NCBI GenBank assembly: GCA_016806145.1 | Contig: CP063166.1 | Location: forward strand, 2,604,001-2,668,000 | Reading direction: 5' to 3' | Origin: Variovorax paradoxus | GTDB lineage: Bacteria > Pseudomonadota > Gammaproteobacteria > Burkholderiales > Burkholderiaceae_C | Length of the DNA: 64,000 nt | In this document: one piece after another, positions 1-8,622 of the stretch | Layout of the letters: each line of letters begins with the position of its first letter | How positions within the stretch are numbered: the stretch's first letter is position 1 | Made by a program: the position numbers and the translations under genes | The notes under the pieces: generated by a model | Databases searched by the model: none | The model's input: the letters and a program-made list of their open reading frames with translations, nothing else | Told to the model about the DNA's origin: nothing

Positions 1-257
1 AAGCGCCGCGCCTCGAAGCCGGCCGACAGCCGTACCACCTCGACGTCGTGCACCTTCACGTCCAGCGCGCTCATCAGCGAGCGCGTCTCGGCCAGCATCG
101 GCGAGCCCTCGTGCATCGGATGCGGCGCCTCGCCCGGCCGGGCCGGATGCAGGCGCAGGCCGACCGAGCGGAAGCCCGCCTCGCCGGCCGCGCGCACCAG
201 CTCGGGTGGCGTGGCGTCGATCAAGCTCAGGTGCGCGAGCGACAGCGTGCGGCCCAC
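1..257 (-). CDS. Sugar phosphate isomerase/epimerase-like TIM-barrel protein (partial)
   Basis: The gene runs off the left edge; only the first 85 codons are visible. It starts at a GTG (257-255) that shares its G with the TAG stop of the upstream FAD oxidoreductase, an overlap typical of coupled translation. The visible protein begins VGRTLSLAHLSLIDATPPEL and continues with an AGEAGFRSVGLRLHP strand-helix unit, then KVHDVEVVRLSAGF. This is the N-terminal pattern of the xylose-isomerase-like TIM barrel (AP_endonuc_2), which carries out isomerase, epimerase or dehydratase steps on sugar-like acids. It is the last visible gene of the IclR-facing operon. The substrate cannot be told from this fragment. 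Confidence 0.7.
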   Translation of the reverse strand, partial: MGRTLSLAHLSLIDATPPELVRAAGEAGFRSVGLRLHPARPGEAPHPMHEGSPMLAETRSLMSALDVKVHDVEVVRLSAGFEARR

Positions 258-1675
258 TACAGCGTCCCCTCGAGCACGGCGCCGTCGGCGATCAGCGTGC
301 GGCGCAGGCGTGCGCGGTCCACGTCGCGCACGTCGCCGCTCCAGCCGTCGTCGAGCGCGCACAGCGCCGCCGCGGTGCCGGCCGCCTGGCCCATCGCCAT
401 GCAGGTGCCCATCACGCGCACCGAGCTCTGCGCCTCGCGCGTGCTCGAGATGCAGCGCCCCGCCACCAGCAGCCGGCGCTGGCCGCGCGGCACCAGGCAT
501 TCGTAGGGGATGTCGTAGGAGCCGCCCTCGGCGATGGTCTCGTGCCGGTGGCCGTCGACCGCGAGGATGTCGAGCTCGTGGCCGCCCTTGGCGATGCCGT
601 CGGCGCGCTTGCGGCCCTGCATGATGTCGGCCTCGTCGAGCACGTGCTCGCCGAGGATGCGCCGCGTCTCGCGCACGCCGATCTTCGGCGCCACCGCCGC
701 CAGCGCGGCCTGCTCGAAGCCCGGCACGCGCCGGCGCAGGAAGGCCAGGCCCTGCGACACCTGCGCCATCAACCGTGGCAGCGCCTCGCTCAGCGAGGCC
801 GCGCGCGTGCCGTCCACGCCCGCGAGCTGGGTCGAGTTGATGCTGACCTCCTTGCGCGCGGTCGAGGTCGGCACGATCGCGAGCACCGAGGTCGGGTACA
901 TCTCGCCGGCATCGATCGCCTCCTTGAGCAGGCCCTGCGTGCCGCGCAGCAGCACCTTGGGCTGGCCCTGGGCGTACAGCGCCTCGGCGCACTGGCGCGC
1001 ATCCATGCCCAGGCCCGGGTAGTCGCCGAGGCCGAAGTGCGCGGGGTTGTCGCGCACGAAGCGCAGCAGCGGCTCGGTCTCGACGCCGCACACGCGGTAG
1101 ACCAGGCTCGGCGGCTGCAGCGCGCCGGTGCCGGGCGCGCCTTTCTCGCTCGGTGCGCCCGCGGCCACGGCCACGTCGCCGTCGCCCGAGCAGTCGATCA
1201 CCACGCGCGCCGCGTACCAGGCCTCGCCGCCCTTGTGCATCAGCCGCACGCGGGTGTCGTCGCCACCGGTCTCGATGCCGCAGAAGAAGGCCTGCACGCG
1301 CAGGTGCACGCCGGCCTCGGCCACGGCCTGCATCACGGCGATCTTCATGAGCTCGGTGTCGAAACACACCAGGTGCAGCGCGCGGTAATCGAACACCGGG
1401 CCGATGTAGCCGCCCAGCGGCTTGAGCCGGTCGAGCAGCTCGGTGACCACGCCGCCCACGATCCAGTCGCCGCGCGTCGAGAGGCAGCCGAGCATCGAGA
1501 TGCCGCTGATCAGCTCGCCGCCGATCATCGGCGCCGATTCGACCAGCAGGGTGCGCGCGCCGCCGCGCGCGGCCGAGATCGCGGCCGCCACGCCGGCGCT
1601 GCCGCCGCCGATCACGATCACGTCGAAGCGGTTCTCGCCGGGGATGTCTTGTCTGTGCGTCATGCCTTCTTTCAT
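257..1675 (-). CDS. FAD-dependent oxidoreductase (PF12831-type)
   Basis: The product has 472 residues. A Rossmann FAD site is visible near the N-terminus (VIVIGGGSAGVAAAISAARGG), followed by the acidic residue that ends strand two (LLVES) and GGELISGISM. Near the C-terminus lies RRLLVAGRCISSTREAQSSV, then MGTCMAMGQAAGTAAAL, the second FAD-contact segment of this family. The start ATG at 1675 overlaps the amidase stop as ATGA; a second ATG at 1663 is possible. Relatives are cytosolic flavoproteins that dehydrogenate or reduce small organic acids. It sits between an amidase and a TIM-barrel isomerase, so a catabolic redox step is likely, but the substrate is unknown. Confidence 0.8.
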   Translation of the reverse strand: MKEGMTHRQDIPGENRFDVIVIGGGSAGVAAAISAARGGARTLLVESAPMIGGELISGISMLGCLSTRGDWIVGGVVTELLDRLKPLGGYIGPVFDYRALHLVCFDTELMKIAVMQAVAEAGVHLRVQAFFCGIETGGDDTRVRLMHKGGEAWYAARVVIDCSGDGDVAVAAGAPSEKGAPGTGALQPPSLVYRVCGVETEPLLRFVRDNPAHFGLGDYPGLGMDARQCAEALYAQGQPKVLLRGTQGLLKEAIDAGEMYPTSVLAIVPTSTARKEVSINSTQLAGVDGTRAASLSEALPRLMAQVSQGLAFLRRRVPGFEQAALAAVAPKIGVRETRRILGEHVLDEADIMQGRKRADGIAKGGHELDILAVDGHRHETIAEGGSYDIPYECLVPRGQRRLLVAGRCISSTREAQSSVRVMGTCMAMGQAAGTAAALCALDDGWSGDVRDVDRARLRRTLIADGAVLEGTL

Positions 1676-3150
1676 TGCTTGGGAGCCGGCAGCGCCGGGA
1701 AGATCGTTTCCATGCCCATCGCGATCGCGAGCAGCGCGCGGTCGCTGTTCCACAGGCCGTCGATGGCCAGGCCGATCGGCAGGCCTTCGTCGGACAGCGC
1801 GATCGGCACCGTCACGCCCGGCAGCACGGCCGTGCTGGTGGGGCCGGTGTTGGCGATGTAGGCGGCCAGCGTGCTGGTGGTGCGGCCATTGATCGTCACG
1901 CTCATCTCGGTGCCGCGGATCGGCAGCGCCGGCGCCAGCGTCACGGGATAGAGCAGGGCGTCGAGCCGGTTGCTCTCGAACGCGCCGCGCAGCAGCGCCT
2001 GCAGCTTCGGCCGCTCGACCTTGAGCGCGGTCTCGTAGGCCTCGCGCGTCGGCGCGCTGGCCGACACGATGCGGTTGCGAAAACCCGCCGCCACGTCGGG
2101 GCTCGCGATGTCGGCCACCAGCCGGTCGAGGCTCACGCCGGTCTTGTACTTCGCGAGAAAGGCGGCGATGCCCACGCGCGCCTCGTAGTCGGTGACCGGC
2201 GCGACCTTGGCCGCGACCTCGCGCAACTGGGGGATCTCGATCTCGACGACCTGCGCGCCCGCGCCCTTGAGCTTGTCGAGCGCGGCATCGAAGGCGCGGC
2301 GCGTGGCCTCGTCGGCGTTGTCGTAGAAGGCCGCGCGCGCCACGCCCAGGCGCAGGCCGGCGGGTGGCTTCGGTTGCACCTCGCCGCGGCTGCCCGAAAG
2401 GATCTCGTCGAGCAGCGCCAGGTCGGCCACGCTGCGCGCCAGCGGGCCGATGGTGTCGCGCGCGGTCGAGACCGGCAGCACGCCTTCGCCCGAATAGCGG
2501 CCCGCGGTCGGTCGCAGCCCCACGATGCCGTTGAGCGCGGCCGGGATGCGCACCGAGCCGCCGGTGTCGGTGCCGAGCGCGGCCGGCACGATGCGCGCGC
2601 CCACGGCCGCGCCCGAGCCGCCGCTGGAGCCGCCCGCGAAGCGGCTCGGGTCGTAGGCATTGCCCACCGCGCCATAGGCGAAGTTGTTGCCGGTGGCGCC
2701 GAAGGCCAGCTCGTGCAGGTTGAGCTTGCCGATCACGATCGCGCCCTCGGCGCGCAGCCGCCCCACGGCCGGCGCGTCCTGCGTCGCCACGTAGCCCTGC
2801 AGCGCGCGCGTGCCGCCGGTGAAGGGCAGGCCCTTGACGAGGATGTTGTCCTTGATCGCGACCGGCACGCCGTGCAGCCGCCCGAGCTTGCGGCCCTGCG
2901 CCACGGCGCGGTCGGCCTCGGCGCAGGCGCGGCGCGCGCCAATGCGGTCGATGGTGATGAAGGCGTGCAGGTCCTGGTGCAGGTCGGCCGCGCGCAGCGA
3001 GCGCTCGACCAGTTCGCAGCTGGTGGTGGTGTGCTCGCGGATCGCGGTGGCGGCCTCGAGCAGCGTGGGCATGGGCGCGGGCTGCGCGTGCGCGGCGCCG
3101 GCCAGCGCCAGGCAGGCGATCGCCGCGGCGGGTTGGAGGATGAGCTTCAT
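1672..3150 (-). CDS. Secreted amidase, amidase-signature family
   Basis: The product has 492 residues and begins with a Sec signal peptide (MKLILQPAAAIACLALAGAAHA), so it should act in the periplasm. The Ser-cisSer-Lys triad of the amidase-signature family is in place: Lys100 in VAIKDN, cis-Ser175 in GGSSGGSG and Ser199 in GTDTGGS. These enzymes hydrolyse a C-N amide bond. It is the third gene of a compact minus-strand operon and overlaps the oxidoreductase start by four bases. Secretion of an amidase is unusual compared with the cytosolic GatA-like majority. It suggests the substrate is trimmed before uptake. Confidence 0.88.
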   Translation of the reverse strand: MKLILQPAAAIACLALAGAAHAQPAPMPTLLEAATAIREHTTTSCELVERSLRAADLHQDLHAFITIDRIGARRACAEADRAVAQGRKLGRLHGVPVAIKDNILVKGLPFTGGTRALQGYVATQDAPAVGRLRAEGAIVIGKLNLHELAFGATGNNFAYGAVGNAYDPSRFAGGSSGGSGAAVGARIVPAALGTDTGGSVRIPAALNGIVGLRPTAGRYSGEGVLPVSTARDTIGPLARSVADLALLDEILSGSRGEVQPKPPAGLRLGVARAAFYDNADEATRRAFDAALDKLKGAGAQVVEIEIPQLREVAAKVAPVTDYEARVGIAAFLAKYKTGVSLDRLVADIASPDVAAGFRNRIVSASAPTREAYETALKVERPKLQALLRGAFESNRLDALLYPVTLAPALPIRGTEMSVTINGRTTSTLAAYIANTGPTSTAVLPGVTVPIALSDEGLPIGLAIDGLWNSDRALLAIAMGMETIFPALPAPKQ

Positions 3151-3174
3151 GGGAGCAAGAGGAGGTGGGATGAA

Positions 3175-4014
3175 TCAGGCATGCGCATCGAGCAGCCGCG
3201 CGATCGTGTCGGCGTGGTCGACCATCGCGTCGTGGCCGCCCTGCACCTCGACGAAGGTCCAGGCCGGGTCGTTGCGTACCCGCGCCTTGTGCGCATCGAA
3301 CACCGGCATGGCGGGCGCCGAGGCCGCGATGTAGAGCCGCTTGCGCGCGGCCGTGCCGGGCGCGGCGCGCAGCGAGATCGGCTGCAGGTAGGTGCCGTTC
3401 GGGTGGTCGGTCAGGCGCGCGTCGACCCAGGCGATGTCGGCCGGATTGCCGAGACCGAAGGCCTTGGCCGGCAGCTTGGGCCAGCGCGGATTGCCCGCGC
3501 GGTGCGCGGCCTGCAGCTCGGCCTTGCCGGTGGCGTCGAGGTAGTCGAGCATGCGTTCGCCGTCGTGCGGCGCGAAGGCGTCGAGGTACACCACCGTGTC
3601 GATGCGGCGCTCGGCGGCGAGCCGGTCGAGCGCGCCGGTGATCGGGTAGCCGCCATAGCTGTGGCCCACCAGCACCACCTGGCGCAGGTCCTGGCTGCGG
3701 ATGAAGCCGGTCACGTCGGCGATGTGGGTCTCGAGGTCGATCGCGGTCGAGATCTCGCCGATGCGTTCGCCGACACCCGCGAGCGTGAGCACGCGCACCT
3801 CGTGGCCCCGGGCGCGCAGCAGCGGGGTCAGCCGCTCCCACGACCAGGCGCCATGCCAGGCACCGTGCACCAGCACGAAGGTCTTGCCCGAGGGGCGCGC
3901 TGCCGGCGCGGCGCTGCTGCAGCCGGGCAGGGCGGTCGCGGCCGCCGAGGCGACCGTGGCTGCCGCCGCGGCGCCGAGCGCGCCGCTGCTTTCGAGGAAT
4001 CGTCTGCGTTCCAT
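3175..4014 (-). CDS. Alpha/beta hydrolase, predicted Tat-exported lipoprotein
   Basis: The product has 279 residues from the ATG at 4014, which has GGAG upstream; an in-frame ATG at 4041 is less likely. The N-terminus carries a twin-arginine motif (ERRRFLES), an Ala-rich hydrophobic stretch and a lipobox ending in Cys (ALPGC), so Tat export with lipid anchoring is predicted. The hydrolase body shows the HGAWHGAWSW oxyanion loop and the nucleophile elbow GHSYGG. A C-terminal His (GGHDAMVDH) completes a plausible triad. It is of the small EstC/salicylate-esterase-like type. Like the neighbouring amidase, it is predicted to act outside the cytoplasm. Confidence 0.82.
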   Translation of the reverse strand: MERRRFLESSGALGAAAAATVASAAATALPGCSSAAPAARPSGKTFVLVHGAWHGAWSWERLTPLLRARGHEVRVLTLAGVGERIGEISTAIDLETHIADVTGFIRSQDLRQVVLVGHSYGGYPITGALDRLAAERRIDTVVYLDAFAPHDGERMLDYLDATGKAELQAAHRAGNPRWPKLPAKAFGLGNPADIAWVDARLTDHPNGTYLQPISLRAAPGTAARKRLYIAASAPAMPVFDAHKARVRNDPAWTFVEVQGGHDAMVDHADTIARLLDAHA

Positions 4015-4060
4015 TGCGTTGTCTCCAGGTTCGAAGGTCATGAAAAAAGAAAAAGGGGAT

Positions 4061-4741
4061 TCAGCGCAGCGGCGACCAGTCGGCCGGCCGCAGCACCAGG
4101 CCGGTGTGCGTGCGTTCGTGCTGCCGCGCGGCGCGCGCCCAGTCGGCCCAGCCGGGCACCGCCTCGGGCCGCGCCTGCAAGGCAGCGAGCGCGGCGAAGT
4201 CGTCGAAGGCCCACAGCACCAGCGCCTCGCTGCCGTTGCGCAGCGCGGTCTCGTAGGCGCCGAACAGGCGCGGCGCGCCCGGGCCCTCGATGCGCACGGC
4301 GGCCTCGCCGAGCCGCGCGAGGTAGTCGCTTGCGCCGCCGGCCTCGAGGCCGATGGTCTGCTGCAGCACCACCGGCGCGCGCACGCCCTCGGCCAGCAGC
4401 CGCGCGCGGTCGATGCTGTAGTCGGCCGCCACCAGCACGCGGTCGAAGCCGCCCGTGCGCTCGCCGTAGAAGCGCTCGAGCGGTTCGTGGAACAGGTCGG
4501 GCGTGGCGTCGAAGTGGCGCCCGAAGCCCTCCCAGCCGCCCTGCATTTCCCAGAAGGTCACGATCTCGGGCCAGCGGCCCGTGAGGAACACCGGCACCCA
4601 GGCCGCCATGCAGCCGTTGCTGGCCGAGCCGCGGGCATTGCCCTCGGTGCGCACCAGGCGGCCCAGGGTCTCGAGATAGCGGGTGTGGGCGCCGGGCTGA
4701 CGGACGGGGTCGAGGATTTCGTGGAAATAGAGGCGCTGCAT
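4061..4741 (-). CDS. NIPSNAP-like hypothetical protein, first gene of the operon
   Basis: The product has 226 residues. I do not recognise it with certainty. Two related halves, each beginning with a strand like LYFHEIL or PVVLQQTIGLEAG and carrying an aromatic-rich helix (WPEIVTFWEMQGGWEGFG; ALVLWAFDDFAALAALQ), suggest a duplicated ferredoxin-like dimeric alpha/beta barrel of the NIPSNAP/EthD kind. There is no signal peptide. It is the promoter-proximal gene of the minus-strand operon and is divergent from the IclR gene. Its role could be cofactor-free chemistry or binding on the operon's substrate; this is inference. Confidence 0.6.
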   Translation of the reverse strand: MQRLYFHEILDPVRQPGAHTRYLETLGRLVRTEGNARGSASNGCMAAWVPVFLTGRWPEIVTFWEMQGGWEGFGRHFDATPDLFHEPLERFYGERTGGFDRVLVAADYSIDRARLLAEGVRAPVVLQQTIGLEAGGASDYLARLGEAAVRIEGPGAPRLFGAYETALRNGSEALVLWAFDDFAALAALQARPEAVPGWADWARAARQHERTHTGLVLRPADWSPLR

Positions 4742-4781
4742 AAGACGGCGAGGTGTTTCGATGCTTGAACGCGGGGTGGTC

Positions 4782-4818
4782 TGGAATCGATGTTGGTTCA
4801 TGTATATGAACTGTTCCA
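4782..4818. promoter_or_regulatory. Candidate IclR operator in the divergent promoter region
   Basis: The inverted repeat GTTCAT-GTAT-ATGAAC lies at 4796-4811, flanked by TGGAA at 4782 and TTCCA at 4814-4818. It is the most AT-rich stretch between the divergent operon (start 4741) and the IclR gene (start 4923). IclR proteins usually bind such imperfect palindromes next to their own gene. Assignment is by position and symmetry only. Confidence 0.5.
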
Positions 4819-4922
4819 GAATATAAACAAGCAAACCGCGGCTGTCAAACACCGGCGCGCCGAACGATGGGACGCGGGCCGCGCGCTTCCTAGAATCGGC
4901 GCACCTCACAGCACAGGCACCC

Positions 4923-5708
4923 ATGGACGCAGCAGACAGCAAGCCCCCCGAATCGGCCGCCGTGAAGTCGGCGGACCGGGTGCTCGACATCCTCCAGCTC
5001 CTCGCGCGCCAGGGCGGGGCGCTGACCCACCACGAGATCGGCATCGCGCTCGGCATCCCCAAGAGCAGCCTCACGCACCTGCTGCGCAACCTGGTGGCGC
5101 GCGAGTTCCTCGGCTTCGACGGCGCGCAGAGCACCTATTCGCTGGGCCCGGCCGTGTTCGAGCTGGTGCGCGGCAGCGGCCTGCGCGAACGGCTGATGGC
5201 GCAGGCCCGGCCCATCGTCGACTGGCTCGCGCGCACCGCGGGCGAGGCGACCTCGTTCTCGGTGCTGCGCGGCGACGAGGTCGAGCGCGCCTGCGTGGCC
5301 GAGTCGCGCGCGCCGCTGTCCTACCGCATGGCGGTGGGCGACAGCTTCCCGCTCTACTCGACCTCGGCCGGCAAGGCGATCCTCGCGGCCATGCCAGCGG
5401 CGCGGCGCCAGGCCTACCTCAAGAACGTGCGGCTGCAGGCCCAGACGCCCGCCACCGCCACCACGCTCGCGGTGCTCAAGCGCCAGCTCGAGGAGGTCGG
5501 CGAAAGCGGCATCGCCTATTCGCGCGGCGAGCACACGCCGGGCGTGGTGGGCATCGCCATCGCCATCGATTCGGGCGACCCGGCCGCGCCCGCGGCCTTC
5601 AACATCGTGGTGCCCGACGTGCGCTACACGCCGGAGTTCGATGCGCGCTGCGTCGAGCTGCTGGGGCAGGCGCGCGAGCGCTTCCATGCGGCGTCGCCCG
5701 CGCGCTGA
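4923..5708 (+). CDS. IclR family transcriptional regulator
   Basis: The product has 261 residues. The N-terminal winged helix-turn-helix spans about residues 18-80 (SADRVLDILQLLARQGG; ALGIPKSSLTHLLRNLVAREFL). The C-terminal IclR effector domain includes YRMAVGDSFPLYSTSAGKAILAA and SGIAYSRGEHTPGVVGIAIAI, both standard family segments. It is divergent from the isomerase/oxidoreductase/amidase operon and most likely controls it in response to an aromatic or organic acid. A Bug receptor gene follows on the same strand after a long hairpin. Confidence 0.92.
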   Translation: MDAADSKPPESAAVKSADRVLDILQLLARQGGALTHHEIGIALGIPKSSLTHLLRNLVAREFLGFDGAQSTYSLGPAVFELVRGSGLRERLMAQARPIVDWLARTAGEATSFSVLRGDEVERACVAESRAPLSYRMAVGDSFPLYSTSAGKAILAAMPAARRQAYLKNVRLQAQTPATATTLAVLKRQLEEVGESGIAYSRGEHTPGVVGIAIAIDSGDPAAPAAFNIVVPDVRYTPEFDARCVELLGQARERFHAASPAR

Positions 5709-5724
5709 GATGAAATACCAACAG

Positions 5725-5834
5725 CCGGACGCAGAGGACGCGAAGGTTTCGCAAAGGGCGCGAAAGAGAAATTCAAAATTTTTCTTGCCTTCCTTTCGCG
5801 TCCTTCGCGCAACCTTCGCGTCCTTTGCGTCCGG
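5725..5834. repeat. Long imperfect inverted repeat
   Basis: A 110-bp imperfect palindrome starts CCGGACGCAGAGGACGCGAA and ends with its near complement CGCGTCCTTTGCGTCCGG, with an AT-rich centre (about 5770-5785). Each arm also contains tandem GACGCGAAGG-like units. It lies between the IclR and Bug receptor genes. It could act as a terminator for IclR or be a dispersed intergenic element. I see no ORF in it. Confidence 0.75.
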
Positions 5835-5909
5835 AAGTCCGCTCCCGTATTCGGCGTCATCCTTCCTTTCATGCGGAGTGTGCGACGTACAACGCGATCG
5901 TCCATCGAC

Positions 5910-6890
5910 ATGACCATGGCCCGTTTTCTCCACCGCATCGCCGCACTGCTGTGCGCCTGCACGCTGTCGCTGGGCGCCCAGGCCCAGGACTGGCCCGTGA
6001 AGCCCGTGCGCATCGTCGTGCCCGCGCCCGCCGGCAGCTCGCTCGACCTGATCGCGCGCACCCTGGCCGACCGCCTGCGCACCGTGTGGAAGCAGCCGGT
6101 GGTGGTCGAGACCAAGGCCGGCGCCGGCGGGCTCATCGGCATGGACGCGGTGGCGAAGGCGCCGCCCGACGGCCATGTGCTGGGCATCGGCTTCAACGGC
6201 CCGATCGCCTTCGGCCCCTACATGTATGCGCGCATGCCGTACGCGCCGGCGCGTGACCTGCTGCCGATCGTGCTGACCACCTCGCAGCCCAACGTGCTCG
6301 CGGTGCAGGCGAGCAACCCGGCGAACACGCTGCCCGAGTTCATCGCCTGGGTGAAGGGGCAGCGCGACCGCTTCAGCTATGCCTCGGTGGGCGCGGGCAG
6401 TTCCTCGCACCTCACGATGGAGCTGCTGCGCAGCGTCACGCACATCGAGGCGGTGCACGTGCCCTACGCGGGCTCGCCGCCGGCCGGGCTCTCGCTGGCC
6501 TCGGGCGACACGCAGGCGCTGTTCACCGTGGCGCCCGCGCTGCTGCCGCTGATCCAGGCCAAGCGCGTGAAGCTGATCGCGATCACCAGCGCGCAGCGCT
6601 TCGAGCTCATGAAGGAGCTGCCGACGGTCGCCGAGTCGGGCTACCCGGGCTTCGAGTCGCTGGCCTGGAACGGCCTGTTCGCGCCCGCCGGCACGCCGGG
6701 CGAAGTGGTGCGCCGCATCAATGCCGACGTCAACGCCGTGCTGCGCGATCCCGCCGTGCGCGAGCTGCTCGCCAACCAGGGGCTGGCCGTGGGCGGCGGT
6801 TCGCCCGAGGAATTCAGGGCCTTCATCGACAGCGAAGGCCGCAAGTGGGGCGCGATCATCGCCAAGGTCGGCATCCGGCTCGACCAGTGA
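5910..6890 (+). CDS. Bug/TctC family tripartite tricarboxylate transporter substrate-binding protein
   Basis: The product has 326 residues from the ATG at 5910 (a second ATG lies two codons on). A Sec signal peptide ends in SLGAQAQD. The mature protein begins WPVKPVRIVVPAPAGSSLDL and carries the family segments GAGGLIGMDAVAKAPPDGH, ADVNAVL and LPTVAESGYPGFES. Bug proteins bind carboxylates such as aromatic or dicarboxylic acids in the periplasm, and many copies are orphans without TctAB, as here. Its position after the IclR gene suggests it captures or senses the substrate of the IclR-facing operon. Confidence 0.92.
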   Translation: MTMARFLHRIAALLCACTLSLGAQAQDWPVKPVRIVVPAPAGSSLDLIARTLADRLRTVWKQPVVVETKAGAGGLIGMDAVAKAPPDGHVLGIGFNGPIAFGPYMYARMPYAPARDLLPIVLTTSQPNVLAVQASNPANTLPEFIAWVKGQRDRFSYASVGAGSSSHLTMELLRSVTHIEAVHVPYAGSPPAGLSLASGDTQALFTVAPALLPLIQAKRVKLIAITSAQRFELMKELPTVAESGYPGFESLAWNGLFAPAGTPGEVVRRINADVNAVLRDPAVRELLANQGLAVGGGSPEEFRAFIDSEGRKWGAIIAKVGIRLDQ

Positions 6891-6948
6891 TGGCGGCCCC
6901 CGATCCGTTTCCCACTGCATCACGAACAACGAACAAGAGGAGTGCCCC

Positions 6949-7710
6949 ATGGCCGATTTTCCGCAGGACATCTACACCGAACCCGAGCCCGATCCGCACA
7001 CGCTCGCCAACCTCGGACCGCTGACCGGCCTGGCCGGCATCTGGATGGGCACCATGGGCCACGACGTGAGCCCGAAGGAGGACGGCCCCGAGGCCGAGGC
7101 CTTCATCGAGCATGCCGAGTTCCAGCCGATCGACGCGCAGACCAACGGCCCGCAGATCTTCTACGGCCTGCGCTACCACCTGCGCATCGTGAAGCCCGAC
7201 GACGTCGAGACCTTCCATGACCAGGTCGGCTACTGGCTCTGGGAGCCCGCCACCGGCGCGCTGGTCCAGACGCTGTCGATCCCGCGCGGCCTCACGGCCA
7301 TGGCCACCGGCCAGGCCGCGCCCGATGCGCGCAGCTTCCGCCTCGAGGCCGTGCGCGGCGGCGACACCAACGGCATCCTCGCCAACCCCTTCCTCGAGCA
7401 CGCGTTCAAGACCCTGCGCTACACCATCGACGTGACGCTGCACGACGACGGCAGCTGGTCGTACGAGCAGACCACGCTGCTCGACGTGCGCGGCAAGCCC
7501 GAGCCTTTCGCCCACACCGACCGCAACACGCTGCGCAAGATCGGCGAGCCCACGCCGAACCCGACCGCGCAGGCCGCGCTGGCCGAGGCCGCGGGATCGG
7601 TGGCTTCGGCGGTCGCGGCCGCGGAAGCAGGGGACACGATGATTCCGATTCCGCCCGTCGAGGCCAGCGTGAAGCCCGCGGTGCCGGGCGTGCCCGACGC
7701 GCTGGCCTGA
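6949..7710 (+). CDS. Heme-binding beta-barrel (nitrobindin-like) protein
   Basis: The product has 253 residues, with a good ribosome site (AAGAGGAG) before the ATG. After a short leader the segment LGPLTGLAGIWMGTMGHD matches the start of the FABP-like ten-stranded barrel (GxW motif). VGYWLWEPATGALVQTLSIPRG is the typical mid-barrel segment with IPRG. SWSYEQTTLLDVRGKPEPFAHTDRNTL carries the late His that can face heme. An Ala/Pro-rich tail of about 50 residues is extra to the fold. Members bind heme or lipophilic ligands; the ligand here is unknown. It lies 58 bases downstream of the Bug gene and may be co-transcribed. Confidence 0.7.
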   Translation: MADFPQDIYTEPEPDPHTLANLGPLTGLAGIWMGTMGHDVSPKEDGPEAEAFIEHAEFQPIDAQTNGPQIFYGLRYHLRIVKPDDVETFHDQVGYWLWEPATGALVQTLSIPRGLTAMATGQAAPDARSFRLEAVRGGDTNGILANPFLEHAFKTLRYTIDVTLHDDGSWSYEQTTLLDVRGKPEPFAHTDRNTLRKIGEPTPNPTAQAALAEAAGSVASAVAAAEAGDTMIPIPPVEASVKPAVPGVPDALA

Positions 7711-7715
7711 TTCGG

Positions 7716-8132
7716 CTAGGCCGTCGGCATCCGCTCGAAGGCCTGCAGCGCGGGATCGAGACCATCCCACGCCAGCCCGCGCACGCGGTACGTGAGCACC
7801 TGCGGCGCGAAGCGTTCGGGTTCGTCGAGGCTGCCCGCATGCACCGCGATCAGCTCGGGCATGCCCGAGAAGCGCACAAACAGCGGCGTGCCGCAGACCG
7901 GGCAGAAGGCATGGCGCTTCTGCTGGCCGCTGTCGGCCGCGATCGCCCATTCGCTGGCCGCGCCGGTGATCGTCATCTCGGCGCGCGCCGGAAAGGTCAG
8001 GTACGAGCCATGCCCGGTGCCGCTGCGCCGCCGGCAGTCGCTGCACTGGCAATGGTTCTGGAAGATCGGCGCATGCGGCGTGCTGTAGCGGATCGCGCCG
8101 CAGGCGCAACCGCCGGTGTAGGGCTGGGTCAT
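7716..8132 (-). CDS. GFA family protein (glutathione-dependent formaldehyde-activating fold)
   Basis: The product has 138 residues. It carries the zinc-binding Cys pattern of the family: GGCACGAIRY, HCQCSDCRRRSG and FCPVCGTPLF. The family is named for formaldehyde-glutathione adduct formation, but most members are uncharacterised. It is the last gene of an ArsR-SRPBCC-GFA operon. A second GFA gene in this window (40887-41184) is internally deleted; this one appears intact. Confidence 0.88.
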   Translation of the reverse strand: MTQPYTGGCACGAIRYSTPHAPIFQNHCQCSDCRRRSGTGHGSYLTFPARAEMTITGAASEWAIAADSGQQKRHAFCPVCGTPLFVRFSGMPELIAVHAGSLDEPERFAPQVLTYRVRGLAWDGLDPALQAFERMPTA

Positions 8133-8155
8133 GGCGTTTCTCCGGGTGCGCGGCC

Positions 8156-8620
8156 TCAGGCCGCCTTGGGCTTCGCGAAGACGTCGATGCCCTCGCCGGT
8201 CTCGAGCAGCGACTTGAGGCTCGACAGCACGATCGGCCAGCCCTGCTGGATGCCCTTGGCCATGCCGCTGCCGGCCTCGAGCTCGTCGTGCGTGACGGTG
8301 AGCCGCACCATGTCCTCGTACGGCACGATGTCGAAGGCCACACGGCTGTAGGCCTGGGGATCGGCCGCCTGCGAGGCGCCGGCCCAGGTGATGACCAGCC
8401 GCGTCGGCGGCGCGATCTCGACCACCTGACCCACCAGCTCGACCGTGCGCTCGTCGCTGGCGCGCACGTGCTGCCACGGCGAGCCGGGTTTCCAGTCGGA
8501 GACGTTCTCGTGGCCCCAGTAGCGCCGCGCGATCTCGGGCCGGGTGATGGCCTCGAACACCTTCTCGGGCGTCGAGCGGATGTAGGTCACGTAGACATAG
8601 CTGATCTTCTCTGGCTTCAT
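8156..8620 (-). CDS. SRPBCC/AHSA1-type protein
   Basis: The product has 154 residues. It shows the START-like fold sequence of the Aha1-C (AHSA1) family: YVTYIRSTPEKVFEAITRPE at the start, then RYWGHENVSDW and PYEDMVRLTVTHDELE. The C-terminal helix is GWPIVLSSLKSLLETG. These small hydrophobic-pocket proteins are commonly paired with ArsR regulators, and the ligand is usually unknown. Here its ATG lies two bases after the ArsR stop, so the pair is almost certainly co-translated. Confidence 0.88.
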   Translation of the reverse strand: MKPEKISYVYVTYIRSTPEKVFEAITRPEIARRYWGHENVSDWKPGSPWQHVRASDERTVELVGQVVEIAPPTRLVITWAGASQAADPQAYSRVAFDIVPYEDMVRLTVTHDELEAGSGMAKGIQQGWPIVLSSLKSLLETGEGIDVFAKPKAA

Positions 8621-8622
8621 CG

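Noticed and set aside
206..1861. Long plus-strand frames opposite the FAD oxidoreductase and amidase (also 1675-4584)
   Set aside because: They are Ala/Arg/His-rich shadows of the minus-strand genes, caused by high third-position GC. No ribosome site or domain is seen.
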